Source: Sphingobacteriia bacterium
Lineage (GTDB): Bacteria > Bacteroidota > Bacteroidia > J057 > RFSG01
Reading direction: 5' to 3'
NCBI GenBank assembly: GCA_009924095.1
Contig: RFSG01000015.1
Span: 1 to 38,622, forward strand
DNA: 38,622 nt
The position numbers were made by a program, and so were the translations under genes. The notes below the pieces were generated by a model, which saw only the letters and a list, made by a program, of their open reading frames with translations, made no database searches and was not told the origin of the DNA. Position 1 is the first letter of the stretch; every line of letters starts with the position of its first letter. Shown here in pieces: positions 7,922 to 17,091 of this stretch.

Positions 7922-9712
7922 ATGTTTTTGGGTTGGTCTGATGGGTGCGTTATTGCAGCCTATTTTTTAGTTACGCTTTTATTGGGTTTGCGTTTTGTAA
8001 AAGCATCCTCAAAAAATTTAGAGGGGTATATTTTAGGGGGTAGAGACCTTCCTTGGTGGGTAGCGGGAATCTCTATGGTAGCTACAACATTTGCGGCGGA
8101 TACTCCGCTTGCAGTTACGGAATTGGTTGCTAAAAACGGGATATCCGGAAATTGGCTTTGGTGGAATATGTTGACGGGTGGAATGCTTACCGTTTTTTTC
8201 TTTTCGAAATTATGGAGAAGGTCAGGAGTAAAAACCGAAGTTGAATTAATTACCTTGAGATATGGCGGAAAAGCCGCCCATATATTGAGAGTATTTAGAA
8301 GTCTGTATTTGGGATTGTTTATGAATGTGTTAATTCTCGGCTGGGTAAATCTGGCATTCATGACGATTCTCGGCGTGTTCTTCGGATTAAATCGGGAGGA
8401 GCAATTGTTCTGGACATTAGGGGTAATGATCATTACTACTTTTTACACTTCTTTGTCTGGATTATTGGGAGTGGCGTATACCGATGCCATACAATTTATA
8501 ATTGCGATGGTGGGCTGTATTTATTTAGCGATTAGAATTGTTTCCGCTCCAGCCATTGGAGGCCTGGAAGGATTGGTAGCTAAGCTTCCTCCCCAAACTT
8601 TAGATTTTTTTCCGGATATATTCGGGAGCAATACTGCAGGAAGCCTTAGCATTACCCTGGGTTCGTTTATTATTTTTGCGGGAATACAATGGTGGGCAAG
8701 TTGGTATCCTGGCGCAGAGCCCGGCGGAGGAGGATATGTGGCGCAACGTATGATGAGCACCCGCACCGAAAAGGGATCTTTGTTTGCTACCTTGTTTTTT
8801 CAGGTTGCCCATTATGCCTTAAGGCCGTGGCCTTGGATTTTGGTGGCACTCGCGACGCTCATCCTCTATCCTAATTTGCCGGAAGCAGATTATAAACTAG
8901 GATATGTGTATGCCATGCGAGATTATCTCCCTGAAGGCTGGAGAGGGTTGTTATTGGCTGCATTTCTGGGGGCTTATATGAGTACCCTTTCTACACAATT
9001 AAATTGGGGCGCAGGATATTTGATCAATGATGCTTGGGTTCCTTTAAAAAAGTTATCCCCTGATCATCCCTCTTTAGTTTGGATGTCTCGACTCACTGTG
9101 GTTGCGTTGATGTTTCTTTCCTTGTTTAGCACCTATTGGATGAATTCTATTACACAGGTTTGGGAATTTATTCTGCAATGTGGAGCTGGGTTGGGTTTAG
9201 TGCTGATCTTGCGCTGGTATTGGTGGAGAATTAATGTTTGGAGTGAAGTGTCGGCGACGCTTATTCCGTTTTTGGTGATAGGAGTTTTGTATCTCAACGA
9301 TATTAAAGATTTTGAAACGGTTTATTTCTGGGCGGCTTCTCTTACCACAGTAGGATGGATTCTCATAACCTTCCTCACACCACCCGAAAACCATAATACC
9401 TTAACTACTTTTTGGAATCAGGTAAAACCTGAAGGGGCTTGGCAACCCATTACCGGCGTTAGGTTTTTAGGAGGATTGCATATTCGACAAGGAATAGTTT
9501 TGTGGATATTGTCAATTATTATGACTTATGCAATGTTGTTTGCGATCGGTAAATTTTTGTTAGGGTTTGTTTCTACAGCGTTGGTTTGGACAGGAATCGC
9601 ATTCCTTTCTGCTTTTATTTTATATCGGTATTTGCCAGTGTGGTTAGCCTATGTTCAAGAAGACTCTCACAATTCCATTAATAACAACAATACTAATGCT
9701 TCTGGTGGATAG
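7922..9712 (+). CDS. sodium:solute symporter family transporter
   Basis: The 596-residue protein is strongly hydrophobic, with about 13-14 membrane segments. The N-terminal part has the SSS-family hallmarks: a first helix with AAYFLVTLLLGLRFV, then NLEGYILGGRDLPWWVAGISMVATTFAADTP in two runs (about 33-63). Later come TSLSGLLGVAYTDAIQF (about 179-195) and YMSTLSTQLNWGAGYLINDAW (about 352-372, split by a helix break). The family couples sodium entry to uptake of sugars, amino acids or other solutes; the substrate cannot be told. The ATG lies only 18 bases after the T-run of the previous terminator, leaving little room for a promoter. No later start is plausible because it would remove the first helix. 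Confidence 0.9.
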   Translation: MFLGWSDGCVIAAYFLVTLLLGLRFVKASSKNLEGYILGGRDLPWWVAGISMVATTFAADTPLAVTELVAKNGISGNWLWWNMLTGGMLTVFFFSKLWRRSGVKTEVELITLRYGGKAAHILRVFRSLYLGLFMNVLILGWVNLAFMTILGVFFGLNREEQLFWTLGVMIITTFYTSLSGLLGVAYTDAIQFIIAMVGCIYLAIRIVSAPAIGGLEGLVAKLPPQTLDFFPDIFGSNTAGSLSITLGSFIIFAGIQWWASWYPGAEPGGGGYVAQRMMSTRTEKGSLFATLFFQVAHYALRPWPWILVALATLILYPNLPEADYKLGYVYAMRDYLPEGWRGLLLAAFLGAYMSTLSTQLNWGAGYLINDAWVPLKKLSPDHPSLVWMSRLTVVALMFLSLFSTYWMNSITQVWEFILQCGAGLGLVLILRWYWWRINVWSEVSATLIPFLVIGVLYLNDIKDFETVYFWAASLTTVGWILITFLTPPENHNTLTTFWNQVKPEGAWQPITGVRFLGGLHIRQGIVLWILSIIMTYAMLFAIGKFLLGFVSTALVWTGIAFLSAFILYRYLPVWLAYVQEDSHNSINNNNTNASGG

Positions 9713-9741
9713 TCAATTTCAATTTTATTTACCCTTTGCTT

Positions 9742-9749
9742 TATCTTTA
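9742..9749 (+). promoter_or_regulatory. -7-like element just before the TPR protein gene
   Basis: TATCTTTA (consensus TAnnTTTG, last base different) ends 5 bases before the ATG at 9755. The next five bases, TAGAT, are identical to those between TATCTTTG and the ATG at 38523. A transcript from here would be leaderless or nearly so. No -33 TTTG is seen at the usual distance. Confidence 0.4.
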
Positions 9750-9754
9750 TAGAT

Positions 9755-10939
9755 ATGAATCCTAGGTATTGGGTAGGTTTATTGTTTTTCATTTTCGTAA
9801 ATCCTTCGATAGGATATTGCCAGAATTTTGAACTCGACTCTGCGATTGTAGCCTATATGGCTGGGGATTTAGGTAAAGCAAAATCCTATGTGGATTTAGC
9901 CAATCGAAATAGACAATTCTCTAAAAACGCAGATATGTATTTATATCGAGGTGCGATTTATTTTTATTTGGCACATAGGGAAACTACTCGAAAAAAAGTA
10001 CCGGATGCACCGATTATTGCTTATGAAAGTTTTGTTGAAAATCGGGAATTAGATACAACAGCTGGTCGTAGAGAACAAACCTTAAACTTTTTAATTAATC
10101 TGGCATTTATTTGTCATGATTATGGAGTGGAATTATTCCAACAAAAACAATTTGAATTAGCCTGGAAAAATTTTGAAATAATTCTTAAAATAATTCCCTT
10201 AGATGAACATAATATATTAAATAGTAATCAACTTTACCCGGATAAAATTCATCAATATGCTGCTTATTCTGCCCAACAAGCAGGCAAATACGAAGAAGCA
10301 TTGGTGCATTATCGTTATTTAATGAAAATGGAAATATCTGATCCTTTATTTTACCAATCTGCGGGATTATTATTTTATCATAATCATGATACCATTTCAG
10401 CCTTTGATGCTATTTCAAAAGGAAGAAGTATTTTTCCAAATGATAAAGCTTTACGCCAATTAGAATTAGAACTGATATTAAGAGGAAATGATAATTATTT
10501 AAAAATCTCAAAATTAGGAGATATGATAAGTGCGGAACCTCAAAACCCTAAATGGTATATGGTGAGGGCAAATTTATATGAAGAAAGGAATGTTAAAGAA
10601 AAATCTGAAGCAGATTGGCTGAAAGTATTAGAAATAAATACAGATAGTGCCAAAGAGGCAGCTTTTAATTTAGGAGAATATTATTATTCAGAAGCACAAC
10701 CGTATGATCAGATGAAATCAGTTACCAATCCGAAAGACAGTTATAAATACAAACCTTTAAAACAAAAATCTGAGGAATTATATTTTAAATCAATTGCTAT
10801 GTTTGAAAAGGTATTAAAAATTAAAGAAGATAGAACTACCTTAGAATATTTAATAAGAATTTATGATCGTTTAGGATATACTTTTCAAAAAGAAAAAACG
10901 CAAGACCGATTACGTGATTTTTCGAAATTACCCAATTAA
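9755..10939 (+). CDS. secreted or periplasmic TPR-repeat protein
   Basis: This 394-residue protein has a signal peptide (about 1-22, MNPRYWVGLLFFIF... GYC, cleavage before Gln likely). Helical repeats of TPR type run through the rest, for example AVAYMAGDLGKAKSYVDLAN-like (about 30-50), FQQKQFELAWKNFEIILKI (about 128-146), AQQAGKYEEALVHYRYLMKM (about 173-192), LYEERNVKEKSEADWLKVLEI (about 273-293) and the closing KTQDRL segment. TPR arrays hold partner proteins. No enzymatic motif is visible. The gene is a single transcription unit convergent with the ABC ATPase gene, with an AT-only inverted repeat (AATTAAT 10934-10940, ATTAATT 10948-10954) at the junction. It could belong to envelope assembly; the role is unknown. 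Confidence 0.75.
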   Translation: MNPRYWVGLLFFIFVNPSIGYCQNFELDSAIVAYMAGDLGKAKSYVDLANRNRQFSKNADMYLYRGAIYFYLAHRETTRKKVPDAPIIAYESFVENRELDTTAGRREQTLNFLINLAFICHDYGVELFQQKQFELAWKNFEIILKIIPLDEHNILNSNQLYPDKIHQYAAYSAQQAGKYEEALVHYRYLMKMEISDPLFYQSAGLLFYHNHDTISAFDAISKGRSIFPNDKALRQLELELILRGNDNYLKISKLGDMISAEPQNPKWYMVRANLYEERNVKEKSEADWLKVLEINTDSAKEAAFNLGEYYYSEAQPYDQMKSVTNPKDSYKYKPLKQKSEELYFKSIAMFEKVLKIKEDRTTLEYLIRIYDRLGYTFQKEKTQDRLRDFSKLPN

Positions 10940-10953
10940 TAATTATAATTAAT

Positions 10954-11880
10954 TTATTCCCGTAATTGTTTTCCTGTCAAATAAATAAATAAATCTTCAA
11001 GGGTTGATCTACTAATTTGAAGGTCATGAAAATTTATTTTTTGACTAATAGATTCAGGCAACGTTAATAAAGCTCTAAGGGTTTGGGTTAAATCACGAGT
11101 ACCTAATTTAATATACTTTCCTTCTTCTTTAATTTCTGCAATGCCTGGAAGGGTAGGAAAGGGAAGAATAGGTTCTAATAAATTAACCCGAATCGTAGCT
11201 TCAACCGGTAATTGTTTAATTAATTCAGCCGGGGTTCCAATTAATTTAATTTCTCCTGCATCCATAATGGCAATTCGGTCGCACAATTGTTCTGCTTCAT
11301 CCATATAATGGGTGGTAAGCAAAATTGTTTTTCCTTGAGATTTTAAATCTAAAATAATTTGCCAAATATTTCTTCTCGCCTGTGGGTCTAATCCTGTGGT
11401 AGGCTCATCTAAAAAGAGAATTTCAGGATCATGCACCATAGCCAAGGCTAAGGCTAATCTTTGCTTTTGGCCACCGGATAAGGTTTTGACTAAGGATCTG
11501 CTTTTTTCTTGTAAACTTACTTTGGCGATTAAATCATCAGAAGAGGTACTGACTTTATAATAACTAGAAAATAAATCCAGCACTTCTTTCACTCTTATTT
11601 TTTCATAAATTGAAGTGCTTTGTAATTGAATGCCAGAGAACTTTCGAATTTCTTGTAAATGTTTTCGGATGTCTAATCCTTTCATGAAAATCTCTCCAGT
11701 ATCGGGCACTTGCAAGCCTTCTAAGATTTCAAGGGTGGTTGTTTTTCCAGCACCATTAGGACCCAACAGACCAAAGATTTCACCAGGATAAACCGAAAGA
11801 TTTAAAGATTTTACAGCTTGAACCTTTTGAAATTTTTTGCTGATTTGTTTTGCCTCTAATACGGGAGATATAGTATTCAT
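10954..11880 (-). CDS. ABC-2 type transporter ATP-binding protein
   Basis: The 308-residue ATPase has a Walker A (GPNGAGKTT, residues 40-48), the signature LSGGQKQRL (134-142) and a Walker B (ILFLDEPTTGLDP, 154-166). A switch His lies in LLTTHYMDEAEQLCDR, and a C-terminal extension of about 90 residues is typical of the DrrA/CcmA-like export ATPases. Such ATPases pair with an ABC-2 membrane protein, but no permease gene follows: the next gene is convergent. Its start codon shares one base with the ispD stop (TGATG), so it is co-translated with ispD and queA. Its permease must be encoded elsewhere, or the operon was rearranged. Confidence 0.9.
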   Translation of the reverse strand: MNTISPVLEAKQISKKFQKVQAVKSLNLSVYPGEIFGLLGPNGAGKTTTLEILEGLQVPDTGEIFMKGLDIRKHLQEIRKFSGIQLQSTSIYEKIRVKEVLDLFSSYYKVSTSSDDLIAKVSLQEKSRSLVKTLSGGQKQRLALALAMVHDPEILFLDEPTTGLDPQARRNIWQIILDLKSQGKTILLTTHYMDEAEQLCDRIAIMDAGEIKLIGTPAELIKQLPVEATIRVNLLEPILPFPTLPGIAEIKEEGKYIKLGTRDLTQTLRALLTLPESISQKINFHDLQISRSTLEDLFIYLTGKQLRE

Positions 11881-12575
11881 CAGGGTTTAGGTAAATTTTC
11901 GAACAACAACCTTGCTAACAATAAATCTTCAGGAGTAGTTAATTTAAGATTATCATAATTTCCAGGAGAAATATAAATGTTTTCTCCTTGACTTTCCAGT
12001 AAGGATGCATCATCAGTAAAGTCATCCGAGATACGATTAGAATACGCGTTCCAAATAGATTTCCAAACAAAGGACTGAGGGGTTTGCACATGATAGAATT
12101 GGCTTCTATCCACCGCTTCAGTTCCGAGAGGAGTGATTCTTCTTAAAGAGCTTTTAACCGGAACACAGGCTATTGCATTCCCATATTTGTTGCAGATATT
12201 TTCATTTTCGGTTAACAACTCGGATTGAATCAATGGACGTACTGCATCATGAATGCACACCATATCCTCAGGATTCATAATAGGGGCAAGGGCTTGAAGG
12301 CCTTTCCAAACCGAAAGGGTTCGGGTTTCGCCACCGGAACAGAATCCAATTTGATTTCGAGAAATGCTGGAATGTTTTTCAACCAATTCCTGAGCCTCCG
12401 CTAAATAGGCTTCTGGCATGACTACTTGAAAAAACAAGTTGTTTCTCCAGGCAAGAAAGATTTCAAGTGTACGAATAAATACAGGCTTTCCGCACAGATC
12501 GAGGAATTGTTTTGGGCGGTCACTTCCCATGCGAGTGCCAGTTCCTCCTGCAACGAGTACTACCGCCGTAATCAT
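11880..12575 (-). CDS. ispD: 2-C-methyl-D-erythritol 4-phosphate cytidylyltransferase
   Basis: IspD converts MEP and CTP to CDP-methylerythritol in the MEP isoprenoid pathway. The 231-residue length is normal. The nucleotide-binding loop AGGTGTRMG with PKQFLDLCGKP (residues 9-31), HDAVRPL (near 108), the TPQSF motif (near 165) and DDASLLE (near 188) are all present. The gene sits 4 bp after queA and overlaps the ABC ATPase gene by one base, so it is in the middle of a three-gene operon. Linkage of isoprenoid and queuosine genes probably reflects shared housekeeping expression, not a common pathway. Confidence 0.95.
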   Translation of the reverse strand: MITAVVLVAGGTGTRMGSDRPKQFLDLCGKPVFIRTLEIFLAWRNNLFFQVVMPEAYLAEAQELVEKHSSISRNQIGFCSGGETRTLSVWKGLQALAPIMNPEDMVCIHDAVRPLIQSELLTENENICNKYGNAIACVPVKSSLRRITPLGTEAVDRSQFYHVQTPQSFVWKSIWNAYSNRISDDFTDDASLLESQGENIYISPGNYDNLKLTTPEDLLLARLLFENLPKP

Positions 12576-12579
12576 CTTA

Positions 12580-13626
12580 TCAAAGAATCAACATCACATC
12601 TCCGTAACAGAAGAAACGATACTTTTCAGCAATAGCTTCATGATAGGCTTTCATCAACAAATCAAAATCCACAAAAGCTGCCACCATCATCATCAAAGTA
12701 GATTTTGGCATATGGAAATTGGTCAACATGGAATTGGCAATGCTAAATTCAAAGGGAGGGTAAATAAATTTATCCGTCCAACCACTCGCCGGATTTAACA
12801 TTCGGGCAGCAGAAACAGAAGATTCCAAAGCTCTCATAGAAGTTGTACCTACCGCACACACCTTTTTCTTCGCACTTTTAGCTAGATTTACCTGATTGAC
12901 AACTTGTTGTGGGATCGAAAATTGTTCACTATCCATTCTATGTTTGGAGAGATCTTCCACTTCCACTGGGCGGAAGGAACCTAAACCGGTATGTAAGGTT
13001 AGAAATACTTCTTCAACGCCTTTAAGTTCCAGTCTTTTCATTAACTCTTTCGTAAAATGAAGACCGGCAGTAGGCGCAGCTACGCCACCTTTATGACGTG
13101 CATAAACGGTTTGATAATAATCTCGGTCAGCTTCTTCTACAGGTCTTTTGATATATTCTGGAATAGGTGTTTCGCCTAACACATCAATCGTTTTGTGAAA
13201 TTCTTCCTCGCTACCATCAAACAAAAAACGAATGGTCCTACCTCTGGAAGTAGTATTATCTACAACCTCAGCAACCAAATCATTATCTCCAAAATAAAGT
13301 TTATTTCCTACCCTGATTTTACGCGCAGGATCTACTAAGACATCCCATAACCGGGCATCTTTATTTAATTCACGCAATAGAAATACTTCAATTCTGGCAC
13401 CTGTTTTTTCTTTGTTCCCATACATACGGGCAGGAAAAACTTTGGTATCATTGAATACCATCACATCTCCATCTCCAAAATATTCTAAAATATCCCTGAA
13501 TTTTCGGTGTTCAATTTTTCCAGTGGAACGATGAACTACCATCATCCGAGAAGAATCTCTTGGGTCGGCAGGATATTGGGCAATGAGTTCCTTGGGGATC
13601 TCGTAATCGAATTCTGATAATTTCAT
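12580..13626 (-). CDS. queA: S-adenosylmethionine:tRNA ribosyltransferase-isomerase
   Basis: QueA transfers and rearranges the ribose of SAM onto preQ1 in the tRNA anticodon, giving epoxyqueuosine. The 348-residue protein has the family openings [17 protein letters not shown] (3-19) and [22 protein letters not shown] (about 178-190), [21 protein letters not shown] (about 261-270) and the C-terminal [17 protein letters not shown] are present. It is complete and in frame. It is first in the operon queA-ispD-ABC ATPase and has a good upstream promoter. Confidence 0.96.
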   Translation of the reverse strand: MKLSEFDYEIPKELIAQYPADPRDSSRMMVVHRSTGKIEHRKFRDILEYFGDGDVMVFNDTKVFPARMYGNKEKTGARIEVFLLRELNKDARLWDVLVDPARKIRVGNKLYFGDNDLVAEVVDNTTSRGRTIRFLFDGSEEEFHKTIDVLGETPIPEYIKRPVEEADRDYYQTVYARHKGGVAAPTAGLHFTKELMKRLELKGVEEVFLTLHTGLGSFRPVEVEDLSKHRMDSEQFSIPQQVVNQVNLAKSAKKKVCAVGTTSMRALESSVSAARMLNPASGWTDKFIYPPFEFSIANSMLTNFHMPKSTLMMMVAAFVDFDLLMKAYHEAIAEKYRFFCYGDVMLIL

Positions 13627-13677
13627 TACTTACAGCTGAATACCTCAACAATATCTAAAACAATAAAAACAGGATGG

Positions 13678-13708
13678 CAAAGGTAATACCATAATGAGGG
13701 GAGCGCAA
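13678..13708 (-). promoter_or_regulatory. promoter of the queA-ispD operon
   Basis: On the minus strand TTG at 13708-13706 is followed after exactly 20 bases by TACCTTTG at 13685-13678, a full match to TAnnTTTG. The predicted leader before the queA ATG at 13626 is about 45 bases. Confidence 0.6.
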
Positions 13709-13818
13709 GTATTATTTGGTTTTACCAAAAGTAAGTTACCAATACCTGCTCTATTATAGTGAAAAATGAACTTAACCGCCCTATCTTTACTTTACGAAAT
13801 ATTGAAAAACTACCGCTC

Positions 13819-15078
13819 GTGAATTTTTTTCAACTCCTGCTGGAATCTTCAAGAATTGCCTTGAAAGCAATTTTAGGGAATCGCTTCCGGGCATTTTTAA
13901 CCATGTTGGGCATTTCCATCGGGATCTTTGCCATAACTATTATTGGCACGCTGGTTTTTTCATTGGAACAATCTATCACCAAAAATCTTTCGGCGCTCGG
14001 CAACACGGTTATTTATCTGCATCATTGGCCATGGAAAGATAATAGTGAAGATTGGTTCAAGTTTATGAACCGTCCTAAAATGTCGTTCAAGGATTTTACC
14101 TATCTGCGCACTCATCTTCAGGGAACAGATGGAATTTGCTTTGAAATGACACGTAGTGGTCAAAAAATTAAATCTGGAAAATTAGGTCTGGAAAATGTGG
14201 TTTGTAAAGGGGTAACCCAAGATTATAACCGAATTTATGATTTGCAATTTGAGCAAGGGAGATATTTTACCTCTATAGAATTATCCGCCGGCAGAAATGT
14301 TTGTATCATAGGGTATAATATTGCGCAAGAATTGTTTGGTCAAAACGCCATTGGGAATACCATTGTAATCCAAGGTAAGGTGTTACAAGTGGTAGGAGTA
14401 GTGGAACGACAAGGAGCGGGTATTTTTGGAGATACGTTTGATGATAGAATCGTGATTCCTTATCCCCTCATGTCCTCTTTGTTTAATGCACAATCCAGAT
14501 CAGGAGATAGAATTATTACGATTCGGGCAGATGCATATGAAAATATGCCTCGATTGGAAGATGATATCCGCGGACATCTTAGAGCAGCTCGAGGACTTAA
14601 GCCTGCAATGGAGGATAATTTTGCGATTAACAAACAAGAAATGTTAATGACTCAATTAGACTCTATTTTTGGTGCCTTACGGATGGGGGGGATATTTATT
14701 TCTATTCTATCCGTTATTGTAGGTGGATTCGGAATTGCTAATATTATGTTTGTTGCTGTTAAAGAACGAACGCATGAAATTGGAATTCAAAAATCGTTAG
14801 GCGCAACTAATGGATTTATTTTATTTCAATTTCTCATTGAATCCATATTGTTATGTATTGCAGGTGGAATTACAGGAATATTGATTTTGTTTGCCGCCAT
14901 TGGTGTAGCGGATGCATTATTGTCTTGGGCTAAGATTGATTTTCAAATATTGATTTCGTACCGGGATTTAATCGGTGGTTTGGCCTTATCTATTTTGATT
15001 GGAATTTTAAGTGGATTTTCACCTTCCTGGATTGCAGCCAGAATGGATCCAGTAGAAGCAATGCGGCAAAGAGGGTAA
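13819..15078 (+). CDS. MacB/FtsX-type ABC transporter permease
   Basis: The product has the MacB layout: one membrane helix near the N-terminus (AFLTMLGISIGIFAITIIG), a large extracytoplasmic domain (about residues 60-275 of the short form), and three C-terminal helices. The cytoplasmic motif FVAVKERTHEIGIQKSLGAT and the closing PVEAMRQRG are typical. Such permeases use MacB/LolD-type ATPases to export substrates or move lipoproteins, but no ATPase gene is adjacent. Two GTG starts are possible. I prefer 13819, which gives the usual family beginning (NFFQLLLESSRIAL) and lies 29 bases after TATCTTTA (13782-13789). A start at 13759 would add 20 residues. Confidence 0.88.
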   Translation: MNFFQLLLESSRIALKAILGNRFRAFLTMLGISIGIFAITIIGTLVFSLEQSITKNLSALGNTVIYLHHWPWKDNSEDWFKFMNRPKMSFKDFTYLRTHLQGTDGICFEMTRSGQKIKSGKLGLENVVCKGVTQDYNRIYDLQFEQGRYFTSIELSAGRNVCIIGYNIAQELFGQNAIGNTIVIQGKVLQVVGVVERQGAGIFGDTFDDRIVIPYPLMSSLFNAQSRSGDRIITIRADAYENMPRLEDDIRGHLRAARGLKPAMEDNFAINKQEMLMTQLDSIFGALRMGGIFISILSVIVGGFGIANIMFVAVKERTHEIGIQKSLGATNGFILFQFLIESILLCIAGGITGILILFAAIGVADALLSWAKIDFQILISYRDLIGGLALSILIGILSGFSPSWIAARMDPVEAMRQRG

Positions 15079-15081
15079 TAA

Positions 15082-15972
15082 TTATAGTTGATGAAATAGT
15101 TCAATGCCAGTATCTATAAGCTTTTCAACTGCCTCCTCCACATCGGAATGAAAAGTTTTTTGAGAACGATTGGCTAGAATAACCGATAAAGATCCTGCCT
15201 CATGCCCCAATGCATTTGCCATTCCCAAGATTCCTGAGGTTTCCATTTCAATGTTTAATATGCGGTCGTGGTGAAAGGTAAACTGCTCTAGCTTTTTTTC
15301 AAGGTCATTTAGTTTAAGTTCAATCCTACCCAAAGATCTTCCCTGGGGGCCATAAAACCCATTGCCAGTAAAAGTTATACCAGTATGGATATGGGGATAT
15401 TTTTCATATAAAATAGTTAACCAATTTTCTGGAGAGCTAGAGGCATACGGAATAAAGGGCAAGGGAGAAATTCCTTGGGCTTGTGTAAAATCAGTAAACG
15501 AGTTTACTAAATTTTCAAGAACATGGGGTTTGGGATATTGATAAAATCCCATCAATCCATCCGATCCTATACTAAACTTACTATAAACCAAAGATCCGGT
15601 TGGAATATCTGCCTGAACGCCTCCACAGGTACCTAATCTTAATATCTTTAATCGAGTATGATGTGGTTTTAAAGTGCGGGTATTAAAGTCAATATTAACC
15701 AACGCATCCAATTCAGTAAGCACAATATCAATGTTGTCAGTTCCGATACCCGTGGATAACACACTCACCGGTTCACCATTTAGAATTCCGGTTAAGGTAT
15801 GAAATTCCCGATGTTGAACTTCATGGTGAACGATACTCATTCGTTTCCCAATTTTAGTTACGCGATCAGGATCTCCTACTAAAATAATCTTATTGGCGAT
15901 CATGTCTGGCGTTAAATTCAGATGATAAATAGCGCCAGTATTGGTAAGGATGAGCTCAGAAAAATCAATCAT
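15082..15972 (-). CDS. nucleoside phosphorylase (uridine phosphorylase-like)
   Basis: The 296-residue protein is of the PNP/UDP phosphorylase family. It shows IILVGDPDRV (about 29-38), the phosphate-binding and substrate region STGIGTDNIDIVLTEL (about 73-88), RLGTCGGVQ (about 111-119) and the nucleoside-binding NIEMETSGILGMANALG (about 239-255). It catalyses phosphorolysis of a nucleoside to base plus ribose-1-phosphate for nucleotide salvage; uridine is the likeliest substrate by motif wording. It is complete. It is convergent with the permease gene, with only 3 bp between the stop codons. Confidence 0.85.
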   Translation of the reverse strand: MIDFSELILTNTGAIYHLNLTPDMIANKIILVGDPDRVTKIGKRMSIVHHEVQHREFHTLTGILNGEPVSVLSTGIGTDNIDIVLTELDALVNIDFNTRTLKPHHTRLKILRLGTCGGVQADIPTGSLVYSKFSIGSDGLMGFYQYPKPHVLENLVNSFTDFTQAQGISPLPFIPYASSSPENWLTILYEKYPHIHTGITFTGNGFYGPQGRSLGRIELKLNDLEKKLEQFTFHHDRILNIEMETSGILGMANALGHEAGSLSVILANRSQKTFHSDVEEAVEKLIDTGIELFHQL

Positions 15973-16105
15973 AAACTAGTTTATTATTTGAAGGTACTTA
16001 CAAATTGCGATTTAAAACAAACTTAAAAAGGTAACAATGACCCAAATTCTTTTTTTGTGCTGAATTTTATCTTTATATTGTAAAATAGTTGACAAACCCC
16101 CTTTT

Positions 16106-17008
16106 ATGAAACCTATATCTCATATTTTATGTCCTGTGGATTTTTCTGAGATTTCAGAATTAACCCTTCAAGAAACCGGAAAATTAGCGGAGAAATTATC
16201 TGCAAAATTGACATTGTTACATGTGGTAAGTGTTATCCCTGCATCCTACGGAGCTTTGTATGGAATTGATTTTCAAGCAGTAGATACAGTTGAATTAACT
16301 AACTCAGCGGCAAAAGCTTTGGAAGAATTTCGACTAAAATATGTTCCCGAATCTGTAAAATGCAGAGTGGTATCTGTTACCGGAAATGTATCATCAGAAA
16401 TCAATACCGAAGTAAAACAATCAGAAGTAGATTTGATTGTTATGGCCACCTCTGGAGCCCATGGAGTAGAAGAATATTTAATTGGGAGCAATGCTGCTAA
16501 AGTTTCAAGGTCAGCGACTTGTCCGGTATTAACGGCAAGCCATCCAGAAAAACTAAGCAATATTTCCAAGGTGTTAATTCCATTGGATATAAGTCTGGGC
16601 ATTAAAGAAATTCGTCACTTAATTGAGTCCTTCAAAGGGTTAGAAAATTTTTCCGCAGAACTATTGGTAATTAGTGAACCTGGCTATAAAGATCCTCATC
16701 CGGATGCCACAAGGTTGTTTATGGAAAGTCAAATTAAAGCCTTGCAAGCCACGGGTATAGAGACGGTAACTTGGAAAGAGATTTTTTCGAAGGATGTTGC
16801 TGAAACGATTTGTACCCATGCCGAAAAAGAAAATTTTGGAATGATAATGATGAAATCCTTAGGGCGCTCAACCTTTGGAAAATTTTTGTTGGGAAGTACT
16901 ACTGAGGCAGTTGTGAATCATAGTTCTATACCCGTATTAACCCTAAAAACCAGTGCCCGGGAAAATCACGAGCGGTTTTCTTCTTCTATCGCACCGAATC
17001 TTTGGTAG
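16106..17008 (+). CDS. tandem-domain universal stress protein
   Basis: The 300-residue protein contains two UspA domains. The first runs about 1-147, from SHILCPVDFSEIS to the ATP-binding signature around GAHGVEEYLIGSNAAKV and TCPVLTA. The second runs about 150-285, ending with the corresponding FGKFLLGSTTEAVVNHS and IPVLTL. The G-2x-G-9x-G-[S/T] pattern is complete in the first domain; in the second the leading Gly survives only in part (LGRSTFG). Such proteins are cytoplasmic and bind ATP or AMP under stress. A second tandem Usp gene follows after 83 bp. TATCTTTA at 16068-16075 is a candidate -7 box with a leader of about 25-30 bases. Confidence 0.9.
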   Translation: MKPISHILCPVDFSEISELTLQETGKLAEKLSAKLTLLHVVSVIPASYGALYGIDFQAVDTVELTNSAAKALEEFRLKYVPESVKCRVVSVTGNVSSEINTEVKQSEVDLIVMATSGAHGVEEYLIGSNAAKVSRSATCPVLTASHPEKLSNISKVLIPLDISLGIKEIRHLIESFKGLENFSAELLVISEPGYKDPHPDATRLFMESQIKALQATGIETVTWKEIFSKDVAETICTHAEKENFGMIMMKSLGRSTFGKFLLGSTTEAVVNHSSIPVLTLKTSARENHERFSSSIAPNLW

Positions 17009-17091
17009 AAATTTGTTGTTAGTAGAGAGGAAATTTAATCTGCAAAAATTACTAACTAAACTATTCGTAATTTTGCAGTCCAGTTGAATAC

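Noticed and set aside
12439-12798. Plus-strand frames opposite ispD and queA
   Set aside because: They lie opposite two complete housekeeping genes; their composition is explained by the opposite strand.
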